Shown one piece after another: positions 16,975-24,768 of a stretch of DNA of 64,000 nucleotides. Source of the stretch: Paenibacillus sp. RC67 (GTDB taxonomy: Bacteria; Bacillota; Bacilli; Paenibacillales; NBRC-103111). A program made the translations under genes and the position numbers. The DNA lies in assembly GCF_030020805.1 (NCBI RefSeq), contig NZ_CP125098.1:2150001-2214000 (forward strand). Direction: 5' to 3'. Under the pieces are notes generated by a model. That model did no database searches and was not told the DNA's origin. It was given only the letters and a program-made list of their open reading frames with translations. The first letter of the stretch is position 1. Each line of letters begins with the position of its first letter.

Positions 16975-18258
16975 ATGAAAGTACAGCAGCGCAATGCACC
17001 GAGCCTGGACAAAAAAACGCCATCAAGCAAGTCAAACAAAATGGTTCGATTGCGAAAACGTCAGGTAAGCAAACGCAAAGCGTTAAGCTTGAAAAAATGG
17101 CCGAAAAGAACGTTGGGCAAACCGCCTTATAAGCAGTCACCGTTCACCGCTTCTATAAAAGGGGTGAACTTAATTGGTTTCATTCGTGCGGAAACCGGGA
17201 TAGGCGAGTCTGCTCGCCTTGGAGCAAAGGCTCTCATTAATACGGATATTCCTTTTGGTATACTCGACTATAAAGCCAGACATGATGTCAGAACGGAAGA
17301 TACAACCTGGTCCTACAAAGAAAAGGTAAGAGCTGTGTATAACGTCAACATTTTTCATATCAACGGGGATATGATAAAGCTCGCTGCAAAGCAATTTGGA
17401 GACCAAGTGACAAGGAATAAATACAATATTGGCTATTGGCATTGGGAACTGCCTGATTATCCAAAAGTATACTGCAAAGGATTCGATGTCGTTCAAGAGG
17501 TATGGGTTCCATCGACCTTTGTTCTAGATAGTGTTTCCATGAAATCCAAAGTACCGGTTGTCAGAATACCGCACGGCATTGAAGTCGGCTTCTTACCTGA
17601 GCTCACACGTGATCACTTCGGTCTGCCACACGAGCGCTTCTTGTTTTGCTCCATGTATGACACTCAAAGTTATCAGAAACGTAAAAATCCGTTAGCTGCG
17701 ATCGAAGCCTTCAAGAGGGCGTTTAACAAGGATGAAAGCGTGGGAATGGTGATCAAGGTCAATAATCCCCAATCGAAGCCAAGCGAGCTCGATGTACTGA
17801 GACAGGAGGCTGCTGGCCATAACAATATCTTTATTATGGATCGTACGATGAGCAGAGGGGAAGTGAACTCGCTTCTTCACAATGTTGACTGCTTCGTTTC
17901 CCTGCACCGATCAGAAGGCTTCGGCTTGGGCCTCGCAGAAGCGATGTATCTTGGCAAGCCGGTTATCGGCACAAATTGGTCCGGCAATACGGACTTCATG
18001 CATCCAGGGAACTCGTGCGCAGTCAATTATAAATTAGTTGAAGTCGGTGAATATTGGGGCCCCTATGAAGCGTATCAAAAATGGGCTGAGCCGGATATCG
18101 ATCATGCGGTCCAGTATATGCAAAGACTAGTAACGCAACCGGAGTGGAGACAGATGATTGCCTTGAATGGACAGCATACCATCCGCTCTCAGTACTCTCC
18201 TTACGTTGTTGGTCAGTTAGTGAAGAAAAGACTGAGACATTTAGGATTAATTCAATAG
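16975..18258 (+). CDS. Glycosyltransferase GT4 with basic N-terminal tail
   Basis: 427 residues from the ATG placed 6 nt after AGGAGGG; an upstream in-frame GTG has no RBS. The first ~50 residues are rich in Lys and Arg and lack hydrophobic segments. Then GVNLIGFIRAETGIGESARLGAKAL, VPRIPHG-like site, YDTQSYQKRKNPLAAIEAFKRAF and the GT4 signature SLHRSEGFGLGLAEAMYLGKPVIGTNWSGNTDFM. Transfers sugar from a nucleotide donor; identity unknown. The cationic tail is shared in character with several other transferases in this island. Confidence 0.87.
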   Translation: MKVQQRNAPSLDKKTPSSKSNKMVRLRKRQVSKRKALSLKKWPKRTLGKPPYKQSPFTASIKGVNLIGFIRAETGIGESARLGAKALINTDIPFGILDYKARHDVRTEDTTWSYKEKVRAVYNVNIFHINGDMIKLAAKQFGDQVTRNKYNIGYWHWELPDYPKVYCKGFDVVQEVWVPSTFVLDSVSMKSKVPVVRIPHGIEVGFLPELTRDHFGLPHERFLFCSMYDTQSYQKRKNPLAAIEAFKRAFNKDESVGMVIKVNNPQSKPSELDVLRQEAAGHNNIFIMDRTMSRGEVNSLLHNVDCFVSLHRSEGFGLGLAEAMYLGKPVIGTNWSGNTDFMHPGNSCAVNYKLVEVGEYWGPYEAYQKWAEPDIDHAVQYMQRLVTQPEWRQMIALNGQHTIRSQYSPYVVGQLVKKRLRHLGLIQ

Positions 18259-18283
18259 TAAACGAGTAAGGGAGATCGATTCG

Positions 18284-20044
18284 ATGGATGTGATGGGATT
18301 AAGACAAAGCTGTGAACAGTTTAAACGGACACTCCAGCAAGGAAATCATTATCGTATAGTCAGAGTCATACATTCGCTGATTCAGCTGGATAGTGAACCG
18401 TTTATATGGGTATTGTACTCGCAGTTGCTTCATCGAGAGCCGTATGAGCATGAGTTGCGATATTACATGCATTTAATTACACAAGGTACGCAGAAGATGA
18501 CATTATTGTCTTTGGTCATTCAGAACGGAGAAGCGGAGCAGCTGTTCAGCCTTCCCAATCCTACAGGACATCAAGACATCACGCTGGCAGGCATTATCAA
18601 TCAATTTTTTTTATCGAGCGACCCCGAATTTATTGAAGCTTTGTATTATGAATTTTTGTATCGCACCCCGGATAAGGATGGACTTCAGGTTCATTTGCAT
18701 CATTTAACCCAAGGCGTGCCCAGAATGAATTTTATTATGAGCTTTCTATCCTCATCCGAATTTCAAGCGCTGATGACGGCTCCGCTAGCGCCTGGAGAGA
18801 CACATAGTCCCGTTTTGCCCACAGCTTCAATACAGCCGGACACTAATGTCAGAACAGCTCTTCCTATGAAGCAAGTAGGGATTTTTATGGGATACACCCA
18901 AACGATTGGCAAGCTGTTGGATGGGGAAGGGATAGGGCGGTTCAATATGCGTCTGATTGAAGGACTGTTGAGCCACCCGGATACCATCATTCACGTTGCT
19001 GTAAGAGAGAACAATTATATAGATCTAGAAAGATCATATCGGAAACTGAAAGCACGATATCCGGGCCGATTATTCGTTCATAAATTCAGTTCAATGGACT
19101 GGTTGAACCAGCATATTCCTGTAGATGTTTGGGTGGTCCCTTATGTCGGTATGGAGCTGGCTCTGGAGTTACAGAAGCCGTTTATTCTTTGTGTACATGA
19201 TTTGGTATATATGCATTTTAGAAGCGAGTACTACAGAGAACAGTCTCTCTTCTGCCAAAGTCTGGATAATATCGTTTATAAAATGTCCGAAAAAGCGAGA
19301 AAAGTCGTATTCAATTCTAACTTTACTCGAGATCATGAAGGACTGAATTATTTGCAGCTGCCTTTTCATAAAATGCATGTCATTCGTCTTGCTGCCCCTG
19401 TTGAAGAATATACCGCTTTCGGATTAACTTCAGAAAATGAATTAAGAGCTAAATACCAGCTTTACGGTCCATATATCACGTTCCCGTCTGTCGTTAGGCT
19501 GCATAAAAATCATGATCGGCTTCTAGAAGCCTTTCTCCGGTACAGACAAACCCAGGAGGGGAAGAGCTCCCAGCTTCGTCTTGTGTTAACGGACCAGCTG
19601 CAGCATCGTCCTCTGGAGGCGGCTATGACGGCTGTTATGCAGCGCTGCAAGGATATCGAAGCAAGAGACAGCGTGAAGTTTATCGGAAGATTGCCGTCTC
19701 ATGATATTCCTTCCTTGTACAAATATGCGGTAGGTACCGTAGTGCCTACATTGTTTGAGGGAAGCTGTCCGTTCCCGATATTGGAATCGCTCGTGATGGA
19801 CACTCCAGTGGCGACAAGCAGACTTGAGGTAGTCAACGAGGTTATTAATGATCATTATGCATTGATCACGTTTAATCCCTATGATGTAGTAGAAATGGAG
19901 TCTGGCATTCGGCAACTGGTGCAGAATAGAAATTCATTAATTTCAAGGCAAAAAAGGGCGCTACAGAGTATGCTGAACCGAAAATGGTCGGATGTAGCTA
20001 ATGAATATTATGCCTTGATTTCGGCCATTCAAATGGGGTATTAG
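18284..20044 (+). CDS. Glycosyltransferase GT4 with N-terminal DUF4214-like domains
   Basis: 586 residues. The N-terminal ~160 residues contain two copies of a DUF4214-like pattern (LHREPYEHELRYYMHLITQG and LYRTPDKDGLQVHLHHLTQGVPRMNFIMSFLSSSEF), seen in surface and glycan-related proteins. The rest is a GT-B transferase: IGRFNMRLIEGLL, CVHDLVYMHF, SVVRLHKNHDRLLEAFLRY, VGTVVPTLFEGSCPFPILESLVMDTPVATSRLEVVNEV. Probably transfers a sugar during assembly of the same glycan as its neighbours. RBS AAGGGAG before ATG. Faces a convergent gene group. Confidence 0.87.
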   Translation: MDVMGLRQSCEQFKRTLQQGNHYRIVRVIHSLIQLDSEPFIWVLYSQLLHREPYEHELRYYMHLITQGTQKMTLLSLVIQNGEAEQLFSLPNPTGHQDITLAGIINQFFLSSDPEFIEALYYEFLYRTPDKDGLQVHLHHLTQGVPRMNFIMSFLSSSEFQALMTAPLAPGETHSPVLPTASIQPDTNVRTALPMKQVGIFMGYTQTIGKLLDGEGIGRFNMRLIEGLLSHPDTIIHVAVRENNYIDLERSYRKLKARYPGRLFVHKFSSMDWLNQHIPVDVWVVPYVGMELALELQKPFILCVHDLVYMHFRSEYYREQSLFCQSLDNIVYKMSEKARKVVFNSNFTRDHEGLNYLQLPFHKMHVIRLAAPVEEYTAFGLTSENELRAKYQLYGPYITFPSVVRLHKNHDRLLEAFLRYRQTQEGKSSQLRLVLTDQLQHRPLEAAMTAVMQRCKDIEARDSVKFIGRLPSHDIPSLYKYAVGTVVPTLFEGSCPFPILESLVMDTPVATSRLEVVNEVINDHYALITFNPYDVVEMESGIRQLVQNRNSLISRQKRALQSMLNRKWSDVANEYYALISAIQMGY

Positions 20045-20131
20045 GGAGGAGAATCAAGCGGGGCTTGTCCTGTCGAAAGGATGAGTCGCGCTTTATTTGA
20101 TTTGCTCGGAAAGTATATAATCTGCAAAAGA

Positions 20132-20159
20132 CCGACTATTACGAAGAGGAAATAGTCGG
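20132..20159. terminator. Convergent-end hairpin
   Basis: Stem CCGACTATT / AATAGTCGG lies between a plus-strand glycosyltransferase and a minus-strand gene group and overlaps the last codons of the latter. Flanking T/A tracts are short, so it may act weakly in either direction. Confidence 0.5.
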
Positions 20160-20435
20160 CCGGAATCGGCGAAGCTTCCGGTTAAGCCATGGCTTAACCG
20201 GTTTGCCGCGTCGTTTTCTTCTTATTTTTAACCCGATCATTTTCACAGCGATTTGCCGTTGGTATTTACTAATTGAATCGATCTGCTCAACAAGCCCCTT
20301 AGCAACATATTGAGAGCCTTCTACAACTTCGGCTATACTCTCCAGCATTACTGTCAAGGCACGCTGACTTCGGGCTAAAGATTTTAAAATGTGCAGCTTG
20401 AGTTTCAATTGAACTTCTTCCTCTTGCGGTCTCAT
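20139..20435 (-). CDS. Small helical protein, paralogue 1 of 3
   Basis: 98 residues, no recognised family. Predicted helical, with a core LKSLARSQRALTVMLESIAEVVEGSQYVAKGL that aligns by eye with the two genes upstream, then a cationic C-terminus rich in Arg/Lys. Its ATG overlaps the TGA of the preceding gene (ATGA) after GGAGG, so translation is coupled. Third and last of a three-gene minus-strand operon inserted between glycosyltransferases. The 3' end contains a 24-bp perfect palindrome. Function unknown; a structural or adaptor role for glycan assembly is only a guess. Confidence 0.7.
   Translation of the reverse strand: MRPQEEEVQLKLKLHILKSLARSQRALTVMLESIAEVVEGSQYVAKGLVEQIDSISKYQRQIAVKMIGLKIRRKRRGKPVKPWLNRKLRRFRPTISSS
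20178..20201. repeat. 24-bp perfect palindrome inside a coding 3' end
   Basis: Twelve-base arm CCGGTTAAGCCA is followed immediately by its exact reverse complement TGGCTTAACCGG, with no spacer. It codes for part of the basic tail of the small helical protein. Confidence 0.9.
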
Positions 20436-20770
20436 CTGGAGCTACCTCCGAAAAAATCGTTATAATTACCCGATATTTCACCGGAATTATCGCTTTCATT
20501 GTTATCTCCTAAGATGGCCTGTAAATTCTTGGTCAACGCCTGCTCCATCTTCGTTAAGCCGTCTATGACGTCGAGCAGCTGCTCGTGAATTTCAATAGAA
20601 CGCTTTACTTGATCGTTATGATTGCCTAGATGCGAGGAAGTCAGATGCGTACACATCCATCGGCTGGAGCGGGTTGCTTCGTGTGCTTTGGCTTCTAGAA
20701 TTAAAGAAATGTTTTTTTGGAAGCTTGCTGCTGATTGCAGCAGCCTGTGGTAAGAGTTCGTTCTGCTCAA
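20432..20770 (-). CDS. Small helical protein, paralogue 2 of 3
   Basis: 112 residues from a TTG start, 7 nt after GAGGG. Helical, Gln/Ser/Leu-rich: LLQSAASFQKNISLILEAKAHEATRSSRWMCTHL, later EIHEQLLDVIDGLTKMEQALTKNLQAIL, then an Asn/Ser/Gly-rich tail. Resembles its neighbours in the order SxxQ..LILEA..H, spacer, second helix. Overlaps the following gene by four bases. No signal peptide. Function unknown. Confidence 0.7.
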   Translation of the reverse strand: MSRTNSYHRLLQSAASFQKNISLILEAKAHEATRSSRWMCTHLTSSHLGNHNDQVKRSIEIHEQLLDVIDGLTKMEQALTKNLQAILGDNNESDNSGEISGNYNDFFGGSSR

Positions 20771-20793
20771 AGCTAACCCTCGCTTTCCTGATT

Positions 20794-21081
20794 CTATTCT
20801 TCATCGGAAGAGTCGATTCCCTTCATTACGATGATGAGATTCTCGGCTAATGTATCCGCTAAATCAGCCAGGCTATTGAGATAAGCGGCAATATTTTTCG
20901 TTACGTTAAGCGAATTGTCCGTTAACATTTCAATATCTCCGAAAGAGGGGTGTTCATGAGGAATATCATGAATAAATTGTCCTGCGAGTACAGCGATATG
21001 CCGTTGGGCTTCTAAAATCTTGGCCATTTCCAGCTGGGATATGGACATATGCTCAATGATATTATCAAGCTGTCGTTGCAT
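20794..21081 (-). CDS. Small helical protein, paralogue 3 of 3
   Basis: 95 residues with a very good RBS (GAGGAGGG). Helix 1 HMSISQLEMAKILEAQRHIAVLAGQFIHDIP, helix 2 TDNSLNVTKNIAAYLNSLADLADTLAENLIIVMKGI, acidic tail. First gene of the three-gene minus-strand group. By recollection, small proteins of this look occur in Paenibacillus glycan loci, but no function is established to my knowledge. Cytoplasmic by sequence. Confidence 0.72.
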   Translation of the reverse strand: MQRQLDNIIEHMSISQLEMAKILEAQRHIAVLAGQFIHDIPHEHPSFGDIEMLTDNSLNVTKNIAAYLNSLADLADTLAENLIIVMKGIDSSDEE

Positions 21082-21208
21082 TACCTACCCTCCTCTCCAT
21101 ATAGTTTACCACCATAACATATGCGGATTTTTTTCGTGTAACCACGGCATCAGCCTATGATGTGCTGTTAGGAGCGAAATTTCATAGTGGTTAGCTGAGG
21201 GAGCTTCT

Positions 21209-21937
21209 TCAAATAAAAGCATGGGGATCGACGCCCCACTTCTCTATAAATTTATTGTAGTTACGTTCAATCAAATGCTTAAGAGATTGTTGGTCTTCTT
21301 TCTGGAAGCTGGCACTGCCATGGTGGAAGATGAACGTATCACCGGCAATCATTAGACGAAATCCCGCTTGACGGGCACGATAGCAGTAATCGTCATCCTC
21401 CAGGTGTCCCGGCGAGAATCTTTCGTCTAGGAAACCGATCTTGTTCATAAGCTCTCTCTTAAACAGAAAGCAAAGACCGATAACCCGCTCCGTCTGCTGC
21501 CATTTTGAATGATCCGGATGGTTATATTGTTCAGCCATCTCGGTAACTGTTGTAAAAGGTTCTGTAATTTGCTGCTTACCGCTGGCGTAATTGGTAACAG
21601 GACCGACGATGCCGATATCTTCGGCGCTGTAAAGGCATCTAAGCATATGATCAAGCCAATGCGGAGTGAGCAAGGTATCGTTGTTCAATAAAAGCAGTGC
21701 ATCGCCCACGGCAGTACGAAGCCCTAAATTACAGGCATAAGGAAAACCGCGATTGAAGGGAAGGGAGATCAATTTTATTTTTTCGTTGATGCAATAAGGA
21801 ACGGAGCCGTCATGGGAGCCATTATCCACTACTATGATCTCATAGGCTGTTTTGGTATGTTCCCGGATTGACTGGATACAAGGCTCCAGCAGGTGGAGCC
21901 CGTTATAATTAGGGATGATAATGCTTGTCATCTGCAT
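21209..21937 (-). CDS. Glycosyltransferase family 2
   Basis: 242 residues from the ATG preceded by AGGAGGA at 8 nt; a longer in-frame start lies inside the previous gene without an RBS. GT-A fold: SIIIPNYNGLHLLEPCIQSI, YEIIVVDNGSHDGSV, FNRGFPYACNLGL, LLLNNDTLLTPHWLD (metal-binding Asp), VGPVTNYASG, CFLFKRELMNKIGFLDERFSPGHLEDDDYCYRARQAG with the catalytic ED/D region. Typical of rhamnosyl-type or similar transferases (WcaA/WbbL-like). Its start overlaps the upstream GT2 gene by 29 nt, so the two are coupled. Confidence 0.9.
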   Translation of the reverse strand: MQMTSIIIPNYNGLHLLEPCIQSIREHTKTAYEIIVVDNGSHDGSVPYCINEKIKLISLPFNRGFPYACNLGLRTAVGDALLLLNNDTLLTPHWLDHMLRCLYSAEDIGIVGPVTNYASGKQQITEPFTTVTEMAEQYNHPDHSKWQQTERVIGLCFLFKRELMNKIGFLDERFSPGHLEDDDYCYRARQAGFRLMIAGDTFIFHHGSASFQKEDQQSLKHLIERNYNKFIEKWGVDPHAFI

Positions 21938-23102
21938 GGCGTTGTCCTCCTGCATAAGCTCTTTTACGCTGAGTATCCACAAAGTCTAATCGCGCTCCAG
22001 ACTGCTCGGTCGCCAGCTTGATCGCTTCGATATGGTCCCCAATAATGAGGTCTGCTGTATTGTTTTTCATTCCTACGTTTCCTTCACGAAGCTTGTTGCG
22101 GTTAATGACGTTGATGCAGCCTCCTATACCAATCTTCAGCCCGTTCATCGACGCTAACACTTGAGCTTTCGGTGGGACGATCAGCGGATGAAAACCAATG
22201 GTTTTCACCGTTTTACGTGATAAGGCATGAGGAACCGCTGTCATGGAATTTGCAGCGAGGTCGGGACGTTTGAGAGCAACATTCAAAAATTGTTTCATGT
22301 ACGTTACGGAATCCGAGCGTGCAAATGAGGATAAATAAGGAGTCACATCATTCAGTGCAACATCCAAACCGTTCTCGATCCCATATATAAAAGGAATTAA
22401 TTTTTCCGCTTGAATCGGAATATCGCCGTCCAGGAATAACAAAATATCCGATTGCGCTAGATTGGCTCCAATAGCCCGCCCGACATCGTGTCCAACCGCC
22501 TGCGGGTAGGAAACGACTACGGCGTGAGAAACGTTTCTAGTAATATCAAAGCTGCGGTCCGAGGAGCCATTCACAATGACAAAGACTTCATCGAGGGGAA
22601 GACGGTTTAGTTGGCGGAGAATAGCTCCGATAGTATCTTCTTCATTTTTAACCGTAATGATCGCGGCAATGGACTTGTTCGTTGGGACGAGCAGCCAGTC
22701 ATGGGGAGGCTGTCCTTTGGCTTTGAAGTAACCGTGTACGTAGCCTTTAGCCGCATCCGCATAATGCTTCCACGGAGCTCGCTTAATATTGAATGAAGGG
22801 AGATGCTTCATCCAATAGCCATTTAGCACCTTTTTCTGGAAAGGCTCGTGCTCGATGGAATACTTCGCAGCGTCCGTTTTACCTGCCCGTTTGCCTAAAC
22901 GATGTGAGCGGGATGACTGATGAGGGGTTATGGTCAGTCTGTACTTTTTTCTAACATGAGGACGCTGATTAACTGGTTTAGCCCTTTTTTTAATCTTCAG
23001 GCCTCTTGGGATTACCGTCTTGGTTCGTCCCTGGGGGGCACGATAGATAGTCGGAGCTTTACCTTTCTTAGACAGTCGTTTGTTCATAGATTGCATGTTC
23101 AT
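21909..23102 (-). CDS. Glycosyltransferase family 2 with long basic N-terminal tail
   Basis: 397 residues (or 395 from the third codon, which has better spacing to GAGGTG). About 100 N-terminal residues are Lys/Arg-rich, followed by a short GYVHGYF piece with four-residue spacing. Then a GT2 core: AAIITVKNEEDTIGAIL, VFVIVNGSSDRSFDI, ILLFLDGDIP (DxD), and a C-terminal block with MTAVPHALSRKTV, PPKAQVLASM, IGDHIEAI. It is a paralogue of the gene just upstream, which has the same blocks. Acceptor unknown. Coupled to the following GT2 gene. Confidence 0.87.
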   Translation of the reverse strand: MNMQSMNKRLSKKGKAPTIYRAPQGRTKTVIPRGLKIKKRAKPVNQRPHVRKKYRLTITPHQSSRSHRLGKRAGKTDAAKYSIEHEPFQKKVLNGYWMKHLPSFNIKRAPWKHYADAAKGYVHGYFKAKGQPPHDWLLVPTNKSIAAIITVKNEEDTIGAILRQLNRLPLDEVFVIVNGSSDRSFDITRNVSHAVVVSYPQAVGHDVGRAIGANLAQSDILLFLDGDIPIQAEKLIPFIYGIENGLDVALNDVTPYLSSFARSDSVTYMKQFLNVALKRPDLAANSMTAVPHALSRKTVKTIGFHPLIVPPKAQVLASMNGLKIGIGGCINVINRNKLREGNVGMKNNTADLIIGDHIEAIKLATEQSGARLDFVDTQRKRAYAGGQRHADDKHYHP

Positions 23103-23103
23103 T

Positions 23104-23874
23104 TCACCTCACCAAAGAGCGATTTCTGGCTAAATCTGAGTGATGAGCCCGTTCGTTGGTAGCTTGGATCAACCATTGCATAGCCTCCAGATGATCGCCG
23201 ACAATCAAATCGCGAAGCGGGTCGATTCCTTTGCTTCTGCGACGTCTCGGATTGTTTGTGCTTACGTCAACATTACGAATGGCTTCTACTCTCAGCTGCT
23301 TAACGAGGGCTATGGTTTGCGCTTTGGGTGGGACGGTCAGATTCTCCGCACCAATGGTATTTAGCGCTCTGCGGCTTAGGGCATGTGGGATCGCTGTCAT
23401 GGAAGATCCGCGCAAATCGCCGCGTCCCAACATACTGTTCAAAGTATGTTTAGCCAGAACGACAGGATGCACTTTCTGCGTTTGGACAGGACCGGAATAA
23501 CGGTTCAGTGCAACGTCAACGCCCTTGTGAACCGCTTCAATAAAAGGGAGCAGTTGGACCGCCGGAATGACGATGTCTCCATCCATAAACAGTAAAATAT
23601 CACCCACTGCCTGCATAGCGCCTACGCTTCGCCCCACGTCATGTCCGAGAGGATGCTTGAAGCTGATGACGCGAGCTCCACTGGCTTTGGCAATTTCTTT
23701 GGACCCATCGGTAGAACCGTTGGCTACAACGATAATTTCAAGAGGTTTCAGCTTTCGAGCTTCTTTTAAGACGTAATGCAAAGTTTTTTTCTCGTTCATC
23801 ACTGGAATAATAACCGACACTCTGGATGAGGATGGAGAGCTGGTTGCTGGCTTGGACTTGCGTTGTCGCCGCAT
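23104..23874 (-). CDS. Glycosyltransferase family 2, paralogue of downstream gene
   Basis: 256 residues when started at the second in-frame ATG, which follows AGAGGAG by 11 nt; an ATG 21 bases upstream is possible but has no RBS. Starts with a short basic/Ser-rich stretch, then SVIIPVMNEKKTLHYVL, EIIVVANGSTDGSKEI, GDILLFMDGDIVIP, MTAIPHALSRRAL, PPKAQTIALV and VGDHLEAM. Shares these blocks with its downstream neighbour, indicating a tandem duplication. First gene of the minus-strand GT2 operon, divergent from the acetyltransferase gene. Confidence 0.87.
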   Translation of the reverse strand: MRRQRKSKPATSSPSSSRVSVIIPVMNEKKTLHYVLKEARKLKPLEIIVVANGSTDGSKEIAKASGARVISFKHPLGHDVGRSVGAMQAVGDILLFMDGDIVIPAVQLLPFIEAVHKGVDVALNRYSGPVQTQKVHPVVLAKHTLNSMLGRGDLRGSSMTAIPHALSRRALNTIGAENLTVPPKAQTIALVKQLRVEAIRNVDVSTNNPRRRRSKGIDPLRDLIVGDHLEAMQWLIQATNERAHHSDLARNRSLVR

Positions 23875-24073
23875 TTGTATGACAACTCCTCTCATCAGGT
23901 TTAGTGGTACAGCTTACTTAGTAATGGATTCGTACAATAGTTATCTTATGTACTTTTGTCACGGGAGAGAGGGCTATAGCATATAAGGAATGAAAAGGGC
24001 GCGGGAAAGGTGCATATGTGCTTCTAAATAAAGCATAAAATCATACATCAGAATACAGATCGGAGGGAATACC

Positions 24074-24706
24074 TTGTCACTTCGTCGTGTCATTCTCATC
24101 GGTGCCGGGGGCCATGCAAAGGTAATTATTGATATTTTGAAAAAAGATCCATCCGTAGACATTGTCGGGTGCACGGATAAAAACTCAGGAACCGATATAT
24201 TAGGTATTCCGATATTGGGGGATGACTCCATTCTTGCAGAATTGTATGATCAGGGAGTTCATCATGCATTTGTGGCCATTGGGGATAACCGCCTTCGCAG
24301 CTTGCTTGCCCGAAAGGTGACAGAAATCGGGTACGAATTGGTCAATGCGGTGAGCCCCTATGCTTATGTGGCTGATTCTGCTGCTTTAGGGATTGGTATT
24401 GCGATAATGGCGGGCGCGGTGATCCATGCTGATGCCCGAGTCGGTGATAATACCGTCATTAACACACAAGCTTCCATTGATCACGAATGCGTCATTGGAG
24501 ATTATTGCCATATTGCTCCAGGTTCTACATTATCCGGTAATGTTTCGTTAGGCAGCGGAGCCTTCTTAGGAACCGGAACGAAGGTCATTGACGGCATTCG
24601 GATAGGAGCTTGGACGATTCTAGGGGCGGGCTCGGTTGTAGTCAAAGATATACCTGATAGTTGTCTCGCTATGGGCGTGCCGGCGCGAGTTGTTCGCCAT
24701 TTATAG
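24074..24706 (+). CDS. NeuD/PglD/PerB-family sugar O/N-acetyltransferase
   Basis: 210 residues. N-terminal PglD-type Rossmann domain (RRVILIGAGGHAKVIIDIL, IPILGDDSIL) followed by a left-handed beta-helix of hexapeptide repeats (AVIHADARVGDNTVINTQASIDHECVIGDYCHIAPGSTL, GAGSVVVKDIPDSCLAMGVPARVV) with the catalytic His of DHE. Acetyl-CoA-dependent acetylation of an amino or hydroxyl group on a nucleotide sugar. Tail-to-tail with a perosamine-synthase-like aminotransferase, so N-acetylation of GDP-perosamine (PerB-like) is the best guess. TTG start after CGGAGGG. Confidence 0.87.
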   Translation: MSLRRVILIGAGGHAKVIIDILKKDPSVDIVGCTDKNSGTDILGIPILGDDSILAELYDQGVHHAFVAIGDNRLRSLLARKVTEIGYELVNAVSPYAYVADSAALGIGIAIMAGAVIHADARVGDNTVINTQASIDHECVIGDYCHIAPGSTLSGNVSLGSGAFLGTGTKVIDGIRIGAWTILGAGSVVVKDIPDSCLAMGVPARVVRHL

Positions 24707-24715
24707 CAGCAGGAG

Positions 24716-24757
24716 AAAAAGACGCTTTCCGACCTGGTTAGGAAGGAGGGCGTCTTT
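24716..24757. terminator. Bidirectional terminator
   Basis: Stem AAAGACGC / GCGTCTTT with TTCC/GGAA inner pairing, A-tract on one side, T-tract on the other, between convergent acetyltransferase and aminotransferase genes. Confidence 0.75.
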
Positions 24758-24768
24758 GACATGCTTTT

